From DASQZT01 sp963728965 (GTDB lineage Bacteria; Acidobacteriota; Terriglobia; Bryobacterales; Bryobacteraceae), in contig CAVSMH010000006.1 of the NCBI GenBank assembly GCA_963728965.1, positions 1,116,001 to 1,180,000 of the forward strand: DNA of 64,000 nt. Direction: 5' to 3'. The notes under the pieces were generated by a model. It saw only the letters and a list, made by a program, of their open reading frames with translations, ran no database searches and was not told where the DNA came from. This document shows, piece after piece, positions 8,611 to 17,396 of the stretch. The position numbers were made by a program, and so were the translations under genes. Within the stretch, counting starts at the first letter, position 1; each line of letters starts with the position of its first letter.

Positions 8611-10038
8611 TCAGTTCTCCACTTTGGCGTCGAAGCAGCCGGTCAGAACCTGGCCGACGTGCTTCATCTGCACAATGATACGGTACAGACCGGGCTTTGG
8701 GAAACCATAGGGGAAGGCGACTTCGGCGGGCGGGCCGGCTGCCATCATCATGTGGCCGGCATGCGGGTTTTCGGGCTGCGCGATCTGGAGCGCAGCCATG
8801 GGCACCGAACCGGACGGGTGAAGGTGGGCGAAGACGCTGTGATCGCTGCCGATGAATGCGGCGTGGCCGAGCATGCCCATGTAGAGTTCCAGGCCGGAGG
8901 CGGGCTGGCCCTGGGGATCTTCAAGACGGAAGCGGAACAGTTGGGGGTGCCTGGCACGGAGCGGCGTGCCATCGCGCATCCATACCATCCGGAAGCCACC
9001 GGGGAGCGGGCTCACGGTGCGGCTGTAGTCCGCTGCGGAGAGCGGGGGAGCCTCACCGGCCGCATCGTCGCCGGTGAGCGGTGTGCCGGGGATGGCCGGC
9101 AGGTCGATATTGGCAGTCACTGTTTCCGGTACGCCATTGGCGTGAACGATATCGCCGTAGAGGGCATAGCGGCCTGCGGCCATAGCGGGCAACTGCTGGG
9201 TGAAGAGGCCGTCTTCGCGGCGCTCCGGATGGAGGTGCCAGACGCGCTCCATCTGCGGGAGGCGCACGGTGTACAGGTGCATGAGGTGGTTGTGGTCCGG
9301 GAGAAGGTCGTCGGTGCGGCGATTGAGCCAGCCGGGATCGACGAGCCGCAGAAGCAGTTGATTACCTTGGACGGTGGTGTTGAACTGAAGCGGCTTGAAC
9401 ACGATGCGGCGGTAAAATACAGCTTCCGAGTCCCACCACTTGTTGCCGAACCAGACGGCGCCGAAGACCAGAACGGCTGTTACGGTCATGACTAGTCGGG
9501 AGCGCCGGACGCGCGCGCGCTCGGGTTGGATACCCGGCTCGACCATGGCGTCGCGGACGGCGGCGCCGGCGATGCTCACGAGTCCGACGCAGAGGAGCAG
9601 GCCGAGCGGCACGAGGATGGCACCCAGCGCCTTCTGCATGCCGATCATGCGGGTAGCCAGCGCCGGAACGGGAACGGAGAGCTTGCCGGGACCGCGGGCG
9701 CCATCCACTACCACCATGACCTGCCACGAACCGGTGACCATCAGCCACAGGGAGCCGGTGTAGAACTGCGGGTCTTCGCGGGAAGGCTTGGCGAGGTCTG
9801 GAACGGGCGGGAACTGGGCCTCCTTGTAACCCAGACGCATGGGGACGATGTGGATCTGGCGAACCTCGGGCGAGGTGCTGCGGATTTCGATCTCGGCCAC
9901 GCCAGGAACGACCTGGGGCGGACGGATGGTAACCAGCAGGCGGTACGGCCCAGCATTGCCCTCGTAGAAAACGTCGGGGCTGCCGACGTGCGCGGCGAGC
10001 GGCGCGGCAGCCAAGAGGCAGAGCAGGAGCGGCTTCAT
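8611..10038 (-). CDS. Exported membrane-anchored protein of unknown function with His-rich motifs
   Basis: 475 residues. There is a signal peptide (MKPLLLCLLAAAPLAA), an N-terminal beta-rich domain (GPYRLLVTIRPPQVVPG) with some resemblance to YtkA/CopC-like folds, then two TM helices (about 150-175, ALGAILVPLGLLL; about 195-215, LVMTVTAVLVFGAVWF). The C-terminal half carries repeated His motifs: DHNHLMHLYT, WHLHPE, FAHLHPSGS and NPHAGHMMMAA. The His and Met clusters suggest metal (perhaps copper) binding, but this is only inference. Its ATG overlaps the stop of the upstream multi-TM gene (TAATG), so the two are coupled and probably form one membrane complex. Confidence 0.6.
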   Translation of the reverse strand: MKPLLLCLLAAAPLAAHVGSPDVFYEGNAGPYRLLVTIRPPQVVPGVAEIEIRSTSPEVRQIHIVPMRLGYKEAQFPPVPDLAKPSREDPQFYTGSLWLMVTGSWQVMVVVDGARGPGKLSVPVPALATRMIGMQKALGAILVPLGLLLCVGLVSIAGAAVRDAMVEPGIQPERARVRRSRLVMTVTAVLVFGAVWFGNKWWDSEAVFYRRIVFKPLQFNTTVQGNQLLLRLVDPGWLNRRTDDLLPDHNHLMHLYTVRLPQMERVWHLHPERREDGLFTQQLPAMAAGRYALYGDIVHANGVPETVTANIDLPAIPGTPLTGDDAAGEAPPLSAADYSRTVSPLPGGFRMVWMRDGTPLRARHPQLFRFRLEDPQGQPASGLELYMGMLGHAAFIGSDHSVFAHLHPSGSVPMAALQIAQPENPHAGHMMMAAGPPAEVAFPYGFPKPGLYRIIVQMKHVGQVLTGCFDAKVEN

Positions 10039-11198
10039 TATCTTCGAATGCGACGCATCCAGTTTCCCCAGCCCAACCCGAGCCAGATGGTGATCACGGC
10101 CGTCGCCAGGCCGATGAAGACCTCTTTCCAGAACGCAGCGCCGGCTTCGGTAGCAACGAACCGATACCGCGCCAGGATCCCATTCGGCGAGACGTAATAA
10201 CCGAAATACTTGGTCCCGAAGAAGGCGTTGCGCGCGGCGGGTGACATCAGGAACGTGGCGAACGGCCACTGTACGAGGGCGAACACAGCCACGAACACGG
10301 TGCCCGAAATCATGGCCTGCCGGAGCGAACCCCATTTGGCCGTGCGATGCCAGATGAGATCGAGCGCCAGGGCCGGGATGATGAGCAGCATGGGGAATTC
10401 CGGGGGCACGAACTGCGTGACCTGGTGATACACGGGTCCGAGCTTGGGCTCCGCCGGAAACAGCGGCAGAATCCAACCCACCAGCATGAGGAACACCGTG
10501 TAGACGCCGGCCACGGCGGTGGCGGCCCACTTGAAGCGGGCGGCGCGCGCCACACCGGCGAGCACCGGAGGCACCGACATAGCTACCAGGCTATAAAAGT
10601 GAGCGGTGTGCATGGCGGCGCGTTGGGTGATTTCCATCTGCACAATCAGCAGGTTGATGAGGATAAAACCGCCGATGTACAGGAACAGGCCTTGCAGCCG
10701 CCGCTCCAGCGGCCCGGAAACGCGATTCATCTGTCCGATCACGAGAATCAGCGCGCCTATATTAACGGCCACAATCCCCAGTGCCAGCACCATGTGGGGC
10801 GGGCTGAGGATCTTCACATCGAGCCCGTAGGCGTTATGCCACCAGTCGTCGAAGGGCGCGGAAGTGAGCATGGCGATGCCGCCCCAGGCCGCGATGAAGG
10901 CGCCCAGCGGCCCTCGGAAACCCCAGATGCGCACCGAGCTTTCACGCAGGGGCGACGCTGGATTAAAGGTTGTGGAGAGAATGAGATACCCGCAGGAAAT
11001 GCCGGCCAGTACGCCGCACATGTGGATCGCGATATGGGCCGGGGTCCAGAACGTATCCCGGCCAATCGAGCGGTGCCAGGAGATATCCCAATGCACGCCC
11101 ACCATCGCGAGGGTTACGGCCGCGGCCGAACACCAGATGTACCAGGGCACGGCCTGTCGCTTCCCAGCGACTCGTTCCGCAATTGCAATGGTCGCCAT
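10038..11198 (-). CDS. Polytopic membrane protein of unknown function
   Basis: 386 residues with about ten hydrophobic helices (e.g. WYIWCSAAAVTLAMVGV, AIAFHMCGVLAG-like, LALGIVAVNIGALILVIG, YIGGFILINLLIV). His residues occur near helix ends (GVHWDISWHRSIGRD, HIAIHMCG), and there is an FGTKYFGYYVSP segment near the C-terminus. I do not recognise the family. ATG 11198 is chosen over the longer frame because AGGGGAAC lies directly upstream. It heads the overlapping run with the His-rich protein, esterase, monooxygenase and DinB gene. Its close coupling to the His-rich protein makes a joint membrane function likely (inference). Confidence 0.6.
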   Translation of the reverse strand: MATIAIAERVAGKRQAVPWYIWCSAAAVTLAMVGVHWDISWHRSIGRDTFWTPAHIAIHMCGVLAGISCGYLILSTTFNPASPLRESSVRIWGFRGPLGAFIAAWGGIAMLTSAPFDDWWHNAYGLDVKILSPPHMVLALGIVAVNIGALILVIGQMNRVSGPLERRLQGLFLYIGGFILINLLIVQMEITQRAAMHTAHFYSLVAMSVPPVLAGVARAARFKWAATAVAGVYTVFLMLVGWILPLFPAEPKLGPVYHQVTQFVPPEFPMLLIIPALALDLIWHRTAKWGSLRQAMISGTVFVAVFALVQWPFATFLMSPAARNAFFGTKYFGYYVSPNGILARYRFVATEAGAAFWKEVFIGLATAVITIWLGLGWGNWMRRIRR

Positions 11199-11219
11199 GT
11201 TCCCCTCGTGAATGCCCGT

Positions 11220-11225
11220 AGTATA
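11220..11225 (-). promoter_or_regulatory. Possible -10 box (TATACT) for the 11198-to-5711 operon
   Basis: On the minus strand TATACT lies 22 bases before ATG 11198 in the 120-base divergent gap with the GH2-like gene. No good -35 hexamer is seen at 16-18 bases, so the call rests on the -10 match and position only. Confidence 0.3.
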
Positions 11226-11318
11226 CACCTGGATTTGACACGGTGGCGGTTCACGCGACGTCGGGTCTTTGACTCAACCAGGGATAGATGTTACATCGGG
11301 ACAACGACTGGAGCAATC

Positions 11319-12422
11319 ATGAAATCAGTTCTCATCCTGTGCCTGGCGGGCTGGGCTGCAGCAGGAGCGATGGTCGGCGCCCCCGCCAACCGGATGTCGC
11401 TGGCCGGCCGGTGGCGATTCGCCCTGGACGCCAATCACGAGGGAGTCCAGAAGGAGTACTTCAAGCGGGACCTGCCCGAACGGATCCCCCTGCCCGGTTC
11501 GACGGACGAAGCGCGGTTCGGTATGCCGAATCCTAACAAGCCGACGCTGGATGGCCTATATCGCCTGTACCTGTACGAAGGGCCGGCATGGTACCAGCGC
11601 GATGTGGATATTCCGGCGGCGTGGCGGGGGAAGCGGGTCACGCTCTTTCTGGAGCGCACCCACTGGGAGACCCGCGTCTGGTTCGACGGCCAGCCGCTGG
11701 GTATGCAGGATTCACTAACCGGCAAGCTTACCCGGCTCGGAACTTTCGAAGCTTCCCTGGCGAAGGCGCATGCTCCCGCGAAGCTGAATGTCTCGGTCGC
11801 GCTTCCAGGAACGCCGTTCGCAAACGATTGGGACATCTGGGTGTACGCCACGGGTGAGGCTCCGGCGGCGCCTGCCGGGGTAGCAGTGGTCCGTCAGTGG
11901 GCGGACGCCGCCAAAGCGCTGGCCGAAGGCAGAAAGGTGCTCCTGTTTCCGGCCAGGGTGAATCCGGCGAAGTCGCGTCCAGGCAGATTTCTGCCAGTGT
12001 TCTGGAGCTCGGTCTGGTTTCCGAATCGCGAACCCAGCACCATGGGAATCCTCTGCGATCCGAAGCATCCGGCGCTGGCGCAGTTTCCCACGGAGAGCTA
12101 CAGCAACTGGCAGTGGTACGATCTGGTTCAAAAGTCGCGCAGCATCATCCTGGACGAGACGCCGGCGGGCTTCCGGCCGATTGTGCAGGTAATGGACACG
12201 TTCGAGCGCAATGGTAAGCTGGGCAACCTGTTTGAGGCGCGGGTGGGACCCGGCCGGCTGCTGGTTTCGACGATGGACCTGCCGGGAATTGCGGAGAAAC
12301 AGCCGGCTGCGCGGCAGATGCTTCGCAGCTTGTACGCCTATATGAGTTCGGCGGCGTTTCATCCTACCCAGGAACTCGATGGCGACCTGTTGGCGGACAT
12401 CTTCGGCTCCGGCACCCGGTAA
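11319..12422 (+). CDS. GH2-type sugar-binding-domain protein lacking the catalytic region (internal deletion?)
   Basis: 367 residues with a signal peptide (MKSVLILCLAGWAAAG). Residues about 28-133 match the N-terminal jelly-roll sugar-binding domain of GH2 beta-galactosidase/glucuronidase-like proteins (SLAGRWRFALD, WYQRDVDIPAAWRGKRV, WETRVWFDGQ). From about 134 (TGKLTRLGTFEASL, ANDWDIWVYA) the sequence resembles the C-terminal part of much longer members. The TIM-barrel and its acid/base Glu are absent. The join falls near L133 and keeps frame. It could be an in-frame genomic deletion, an assembly collapse or a genuine short carbohydrate-binding protein. ATG 11319 is used as it starts the signal peptide. 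Confidence 0.6.
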   Translation: MKSVLILCLAGWAAAGAMVGAPANRMSLAGRWRFALDANHEGVQKEYFKRDLPERIPLPGSTDEARFGMPNPNKPTLDGLYRLYLYEGPAWYQRDVDIPAAWRGKRVTLFLERTHWETRVWFDGQPLGMQDSLTGKLTRLGTFEASLAKAHAPAKLNVSVALPGTPFANDWDIWVYATGEAPAAPAGVAVVRQWADAAKALAEGRKVLLFPARVNPAKSRPGRFLPVFWSSVWFPNREPSTMGILCDPKHPALAQFPTESYSNWQWYDLVQKSRSIILDETPAGFRPIVQVMDTFERNGKLGNLFEARVGPGRLLVSTMDLPGIAEKQPAARQMLRSLYAYMSSAAFHPTQELDGDLLADIFGSGTR

Positions 12423-12425
12423 CCT

Positions 12426-13232
12426 TCAGCCCAGGCTTTCGGCGCTATGCCTTGCGATCAGTCCCGTGCGTACCGCCTGGTTATAGATGTGTACGAAGAA
12501 CCAGCAGGCAACCCCGACGTATGCCACGGATAGAGCGGTGCCCAGCAGCAGAGTGGTGCCGGCAGCGCTGCCACCAAGGACGATCGCCCGCATCCCTTCG
12601 AACACGTACGACGCCGGAAGCAACCGGCCGAGCCAGCGCATCCACAGGGGCAACGTGGACAGGGGATAGAACACGCCGGCGAAGGGCGACAGCAGCGCGG
12701 GCACGGGCCACACCAGCCATTCCGCCGCGGGTCCCAGCCGCAGCACGACGGCGCTGCTGAAGATCCCCAGCGCGATACCGAACAAGAATAGCACCGACAG
12801 GAACGGGACCAGCATCCAGCCGTAGGCCAGGAACGACCAGCCGAAAGCCACGGACGCCAGGACCAGCATGATGACGAGCCCGACGGAGCTGGTCAAGATG
12901 CTGGAAAGAACCAGGCCGCTGACGTATTCGTAGGTCGAGAGCGGCGTGGCGAAGATGTTGAGGAAGTTGCGCGACCAGACGTCCTCAAAGAAGGTCAAAG
13001 TCACGCCCTGCATGGCGCGAATCAGAAAATCCCAGAGCAGAACCGCCCCCATGAGGGTAGGGACAAAGTTGAAGCCGGAGGAGGCTACGGCGTTGAGGTA
13101 GCGTGTGATGAAACCCCAAAGCACAATATCGATCACTACCCATACCACGAGCGGCACGACGCGAGCGGGGCTGCCGCGCAGCAGGTACAACTGGCGCAGC
13201 ACAATCGCCCCGGTGCGGGAGAAGGAGATCAT
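12426..13232 (-). CDS. ABC-2 type transporter permease
   Basis: 268 residues with six predicted TM helices in the ABC-2 pattern: IDIVLWGFITRYL, LMGAVLLWDFL, the loop with WSRNFLNIFATPLSTYEYV, then helices around SVGLVIMLVLASV, FLSVLFLFGIALGIF and LLSPFAGVFYPLSTLP. The last segment is the typical 'PxxxFxGVFYPxxxLP' of export permeases. The start ATG overlaps the stop of the ATPase gene by 4 bases, so the two form one exporter of unknown substrate (drug, polysaccharide or lipid are usual). It ends 3 bases from the convergent GH2-like gene. Confidence 0.88.
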   Translation of the reverse strand: MISFSRTGAIVLRQLYLLRGSPARVVPLVVWVVIDIVLWGFITRYLNAVASSGFNFVPTLMGAVLLWDFLIRAMQGVTLTFFEDVWSRNFLNIFATPLSTYEYVSGLVLSSILTSSVGLVIMLVLASVAFGWSFLAYGWMLVPFLSVLFLFGIALGIFSSAVVLRLGPAAEWLVWPVPALLSPFAGVFYPLSTLPLWMRWLGRLLPASYVFEGMRAIVLGGSAAGTTLLLGTALSVAYVGVACWFFVHIYNQAVRTGLIARHSAESLG

Positions 13233-13996
13233 GTCCGGGTGCCTTCGAGGGTGAGCGGCTGGCGGGCGACGGCGATGAACAGTTCCTCCAGGGTGGCCTT
13301 GCCGTGCTCGGCGGGCAGCGTGCGGGGGTTACCCTCCAGGAGGATTCGGCCGCGAGAGAGGAACAGGACGCGGTCGCAAACCTCTTCGACTTCATACATA
13401 TTGTGCGAAGTCCACAACACACCGACCGTGCCGCGGCGGGCGAACTCGCAGATACCGGTGCGGATTTCGCGGGCGGAGGCCGGATCGAGGGAGGCGGTAG
13501 GTTCATCGAGCAGGAGCAACCGGGGCTCGTTAAGCATGGCTTTGGCAAGGCTGAGGCGGGTCTGCTCGCCGGAGGAAAGGGCGCCGCATTTCATGGCGCG
13601 AAAGCGCTCGAGATGATACTCTGCCAGCAACGTTTCGATGCGCTCGGAGAGCCGTCGCACGCCATACAGCAGGCCGAACACGCGGAGATTCTGATACACC
13701 GTCAGATTCCCGGGAAGAGCGGCATAGACGGCGGCGAAGTTGGTGCATCCGAGGGCGCGGGAGCGGTCCACGGCAATGTCGATGCCCTCGATGAGGATGC
13801 GGCCGGAAGCCGGCTCCAACACGCCGAGGATCATGTTTATGGTGGTGGTCTTACCGGCACCATTGGGCCCCAGGAGGCCGACGATCTCGTTGCGGCCGAC
13901 GGCAAAGGAAATGGCGTCCACGGCGACCGTCGGGCCGTAGGTTTTGCTCAGCTCGATGACGGACAGGACCTTGGGAGCCAATCTCCAGTCTGGCAC
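13229..13996 (-). CDS. ABC transporter ATP-binding protein
   Basis: 255 residues with all ATPase motifs: Walker A GPNGAGKT (about 43-50), signature LSSGEQ, Walker B LLLLDEPTASLDP and the switch His in TSHNMYEVEEV. It is of the CcmA/DrrA-like subclass that pairs with ABC-2 permeases; the partner overlaps its stop by 4 bases. The start is GTG 13996, and the first beta-strand begins at VLSVIELSKTYG. The gene is divergent from the second hybrid kinase with about 64 bases between them. Confidence 0.92.
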   Translation of the reverse strand: MPDWRLAPKVLSVIELSKTYGPTVAVDAISFAVGRNEIVGLLGPNGAGKTTTINMILGVLEPASGRILIEGIDIAVDRSRALGCTNFAAVYAALPGNLTVYQNLRVFGLLYGVRRLSERIETLLAEYHLERFRAMKCGALSSGEQTRLSLAKAMLNEPRLLLLDEPTASLDPASAREIRTGICEFARRGTVGVLWTSHNMYEVEEVCDRVLFLSRGRILLEGNPRTLPAEHGKATLEELFIAVARQPLTLEGTRT

Positions 13997-14060
13997 CGCG
14001 CGGGCTCCCGAGACAAGACCGCCGCACCATGTCAGGAGGATGCAAGAATAGAATACGGTT

Positions 14061-17000
14061 ATGCCGAAGGCGGCGGGCAGTCAGAGAGCGCGGCGCACTC
14101 CCCAGGTCGAAGAGGTCCAGGACAGCCGTGCACGCCTGGAGCGAGTTCTGGGGGCCAGTAATGACGGCTATTGGGAATGGTCGGATGGCGAGGACCGGAT
14201 TTGGGTTTCGCCGCGATGGTGCGAGATTACCGGTCTGGCGGCCCGCGACGGTTGGATCCCGATCGCCGATATGAGGGCGGCGGTCCATCCGGAGGATCGG
14301 GAGGCGGTCCGCCAACTCCGGATCAACATGCTGAGCGACACGACGCGCGGGCATTTCGAACTGGAGCATCGATTCGTTCGCCCCTCAGGCGCCGTGGTGT
14401 GGGTGGACGCGCGCGCAGTGGTGACCGAGCGGGCGCCGGATGGGCGCGTCGGGAGGATCAGCGGCGTAATTACGGACATCACGGTGCGAAAACAGGCGGA
14501 GGACCGGCTGCGGCGATTCGAGCTCGTTGCAGCGAACACGCGGGACATCATTTTGTTCATGCAGCGGGATGATGGAAAGATCCTTGAGGCGAACGCTGCG
14601 GCGATTGCAACCTACGGGTATTCGCATGAGGAGCTGCTAAAGCTGCGGATTCACGATCTCCGCCCGCCGGATACACAACGTGTCATCGGTGAAGAGATGT
14701 CTACCGCGGATACGCAGACCATTCTCTTCGAGACAGTGCACCGCCGCAAGGACGGCAGCACGTTCCCGGTGGAAGTCAGTTCACGAGGGGCGACCATCGG
14801 TTCGGAACGCATGCTGATCAGCGTGGTGCGCGACATCACCGAGCGCAAACGCGCCGAAGAGGCGACGCGCAGCACGGCGCTGTTTCCCGCGCAGAACCCT
14901 TGTCCGGTCATGCGTGTGAGCCGCGACGGCTTGCTGCAATTCGCCAATCCGGCAGCCCGGGCGGTGCTGACACATTGGGATTGCGACCTCGGGCGCAGAG
15001 TACCCGAGCTGATTCGCGGCACCGTGGAATCGACCCTGGGAACCGAGGCGGTGCGCGAGCTCGAGATTGTTTGCGGCGGGTGTGAGTTCTCGCTACTGGT
15101 CGTGCCCGTGGCGTCGCATGGTTATGCCAACCTCTACGGCTTCGACATTACGGAACGCAAACGCAGCGAGCGCGTGCTGGCGCAGGCGCGGGCGCGACAG
15201 GAGTTGCTGGCGCGGGTGGTGGCGCGCCTGCTAGAAAGCGAAGAGCCGCAGCGCGTGGTGAACGACCTGGCTGGGGAGGTGATGGAACAGCTCGGTTGTG
15301 ACGCGTTTTTTAACTACCTGGTGGACGAGAGGGCGAAGCGGCTGTACCTGAATGCGTGCGAGGGCGTGGACGAGAAGACCAAGGCCATGGTGGCGTGGCT
15401 CGACTTCGGATCGGCGGTGTGCGGTTGCGTGGCGCGCGACGGAGTCCGCATTGTCGCTGAGAACATTCCGGAAAACCCGGATCCGCGCACGCAGCTTGTG
15501 GCGTCCATGGGAATCCGCGCCTACGCCTGCCATCCCCTGATTACCGGGGGGAGGCTGGTCGGGACGCTCAGCTTCGGCAGCCGCGCCAAGCCGCGTTTTT
15601 CGGATGACGATCTGCAAACGATGCAGACCGTGGCAAACCACATCGCGATTGCCATGGAGCGGGTACGGGCACGCAATCTTCTGCGCGAAAGTGAACAGCG
15701 CTACCGCACCATCGCCCGTAACATCCCTGATGGAGGCGTTTGGGTAGTGGATACCGAGCTGCGATGCCGCGTTGCCGAAGGCCGGCTGGCGGAGGCCCTG
15801 GGCATCGCGGGTGCGCAGATAGAAGGACGGACGGTGCGGGAGGGCATCCCGGATCCGGCGAGCCCCGCCATTGAACAGCGGTTTCGGCGTGCGCTCGCGG
15901 GCAATTCGGCAAGCTATGAAACGGAGTATGAAGGGCGAACCTTGTGGGCGCACTATGTTCCGCTAAGAGATGATCTGGGCCAGGTGATCGCCGCCATGGC
16001 CCTGACGTTGGACATCACCGAGCGCAAGCGGATCGAGGAGCGCCTGCGCCAGGCCCAGAAGATGGAGAGTGTCGCCGTTCTGGCGGGCGGCATCGCGCAC
16101 GATTTCAACAACCTGCTGGTGGGGGTCATCGGCAACGCCAGCCTGGCGCTGGACATGGTGCCTCGGTCCAACCCGGCGGTGCCTTCGATACAGGAGATTC
16201 TCCAGGCCGGGGAGAAGGCGGCGCGCCTTACAAACGAGATGCTGGCATATTCGGGCCGGGGGCCGGTTTGTGGTGGAACCGGCGAACCTGTCGAAGCTGG
16301 CGCGCGACATCACCAGCCTGATGCGCTCGTCGGTCCCCAACCATGTGAACGTGTATCTCGACCTCGCTTCCGACCTGCCTTCGTTCCAGGCGGATGTGGC
16401 GCAGATGCAGCAGATTCTGATGAACCTGGTGATCAACGCGGCGGAGGCGATCGGCGATGATCGCGGGCTGATCACGGTGCGCACGCGTCTGGTCAGACTC
16501 ACCGCCGAAGAAATCTGCCAGGAATGGAACGAGGCCGACCTGGAACCGGGGCCCCACGTATTCCTGGAAGTGTCGGACACGGGGTGCGGAATGGACGCGG
16601 CGACAAAGGCGCGGATTTTCGACCCGTTCTTCACGACCAAATTCACCGGCCGCGGCTTGGGGCTGGCGGCGGTGCTGGGCATCGTGCGCGGACACAAGGG
16701 GGCGATCCGGGTGGATTCTTCGCCGGGCGCGGGGAGTACGTTCGGCATCGTATTCCCAGCGGCCGAACGCGCGATTGCCGCGCCGCCGGCCGAGGTGGCG
16801 GCGATTCCGGAAGACACGCACGGCTGCGCCTGCGTGCTTGTGGTAGACGATGAGGCCGTGGTGATGCGCATGGCGAAGGCCGCCCTGGAACGCGATGGCT
16901 ACCAGGTACTCACGGCGAGCGGCGGCACCGCCGCGCTGGAACTCCTGCGCAACGGGACCAAGATCGACCTGGTGCTGCTCGACATGAGCATGCCGGGAAT

Positions 17001-17187
17001 GGGCGGGCGCGAGACGCTGACCGAATTGCGCAGCCTGCGTGCCGATCTACGGGTGATGGTGTCGAGCGGGTTCAGTGAAGCCGAGTGCCTCAGCCTGCTC
17101 CGACACGAGCGGATTTCGGGGTTCATTCAGAAACCGTACACGTCCAGCCGGCTGGCCCAGGTGGTCCGGGCGGCGCTCGACGAGTGA
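14061..17187 (+). CDS. Hybrid sensor histidine kinase (PAS-PAS-PAS-GAF-PAS-HisKA-HATPase-REC), interrupted by a +1 frameshift
   Basis: Two frames make one protein. From ATG 14061 come PAS domains (about 25-145, 150-275, 280-370), a GAF domain (about 380-540), PAS (about 545-655) and the His box GGIAHDFNNLL (H680). After LAYSGRG the frame runs into unrelated sequence. The next frame then supplies RFVVEPANLSKL, the N-box LVINAAEAI, DTGCGMD, RGLGLAAVLG and a receiver with its Asp in LVLLDMSMPG. Removing one G from the run at 16258-16262 joins them into 1041 residues with nothing missing. No TM helix is seen, so it is cytoplasmic. As given the gene would yield a kinase without its ATP-binding domain. 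Targets unknown. Confidence 0.85.
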
Positions 17188-17353
17188 GCCCGCGGCCGAC
17201 GGCGGTTCGGCGGGTCACAGCAGTTCACGCAAATTTTCACGACTCAAAAAGCTCGGTATTGCTAGGAGTTAGCTCCGGGCAAGCGGTCACGGGGCGGACG
17301 TTAGCGCCAGCTTGATCGCTAAACTGAAGTCAGCAGGAGAGTTCCGCTTCTCC

Positions 17354-17386
17354 CCGCGCCCGTCCGGGTGCGGTTTTCCTTTTTTT
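17354..17386 (+). terminator. Terminator-like hairpin with T-tract in the leader of the 17397 gene
   Basis: CCGCGCCC (17354-17361) pairs with GGGTGCGG (17366-17373) around a 4-base loop GTCC, with one G-T pair, followed by TTTTCCTTTTTTT. It sits only about 10 bases before ATG 17397 and abuts that gene's GGAGG. It could end transcripts of the upstream kinase or act as an attenuator for the secreted protein. A second small hairpin (GGAGA...TCTCC, 17335-17353) directly precedes it. Confidence 0.6.
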
Positions 17387-17396
17387 CGGAGGTAAG

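Noticed and set aside
11235..11240. TTGACA as a -35 for the GH2-like gene
   Set aside because: No acceptable -10 lies 15-19 bases downstream.
17188..17396. Cyclic-di-GMP or cobalamin riboswitch upstream of the 17397 gene
   Set aside because: The conserved core motifs of these riboswitches were not found; only a terminator-like hairpin is supported.
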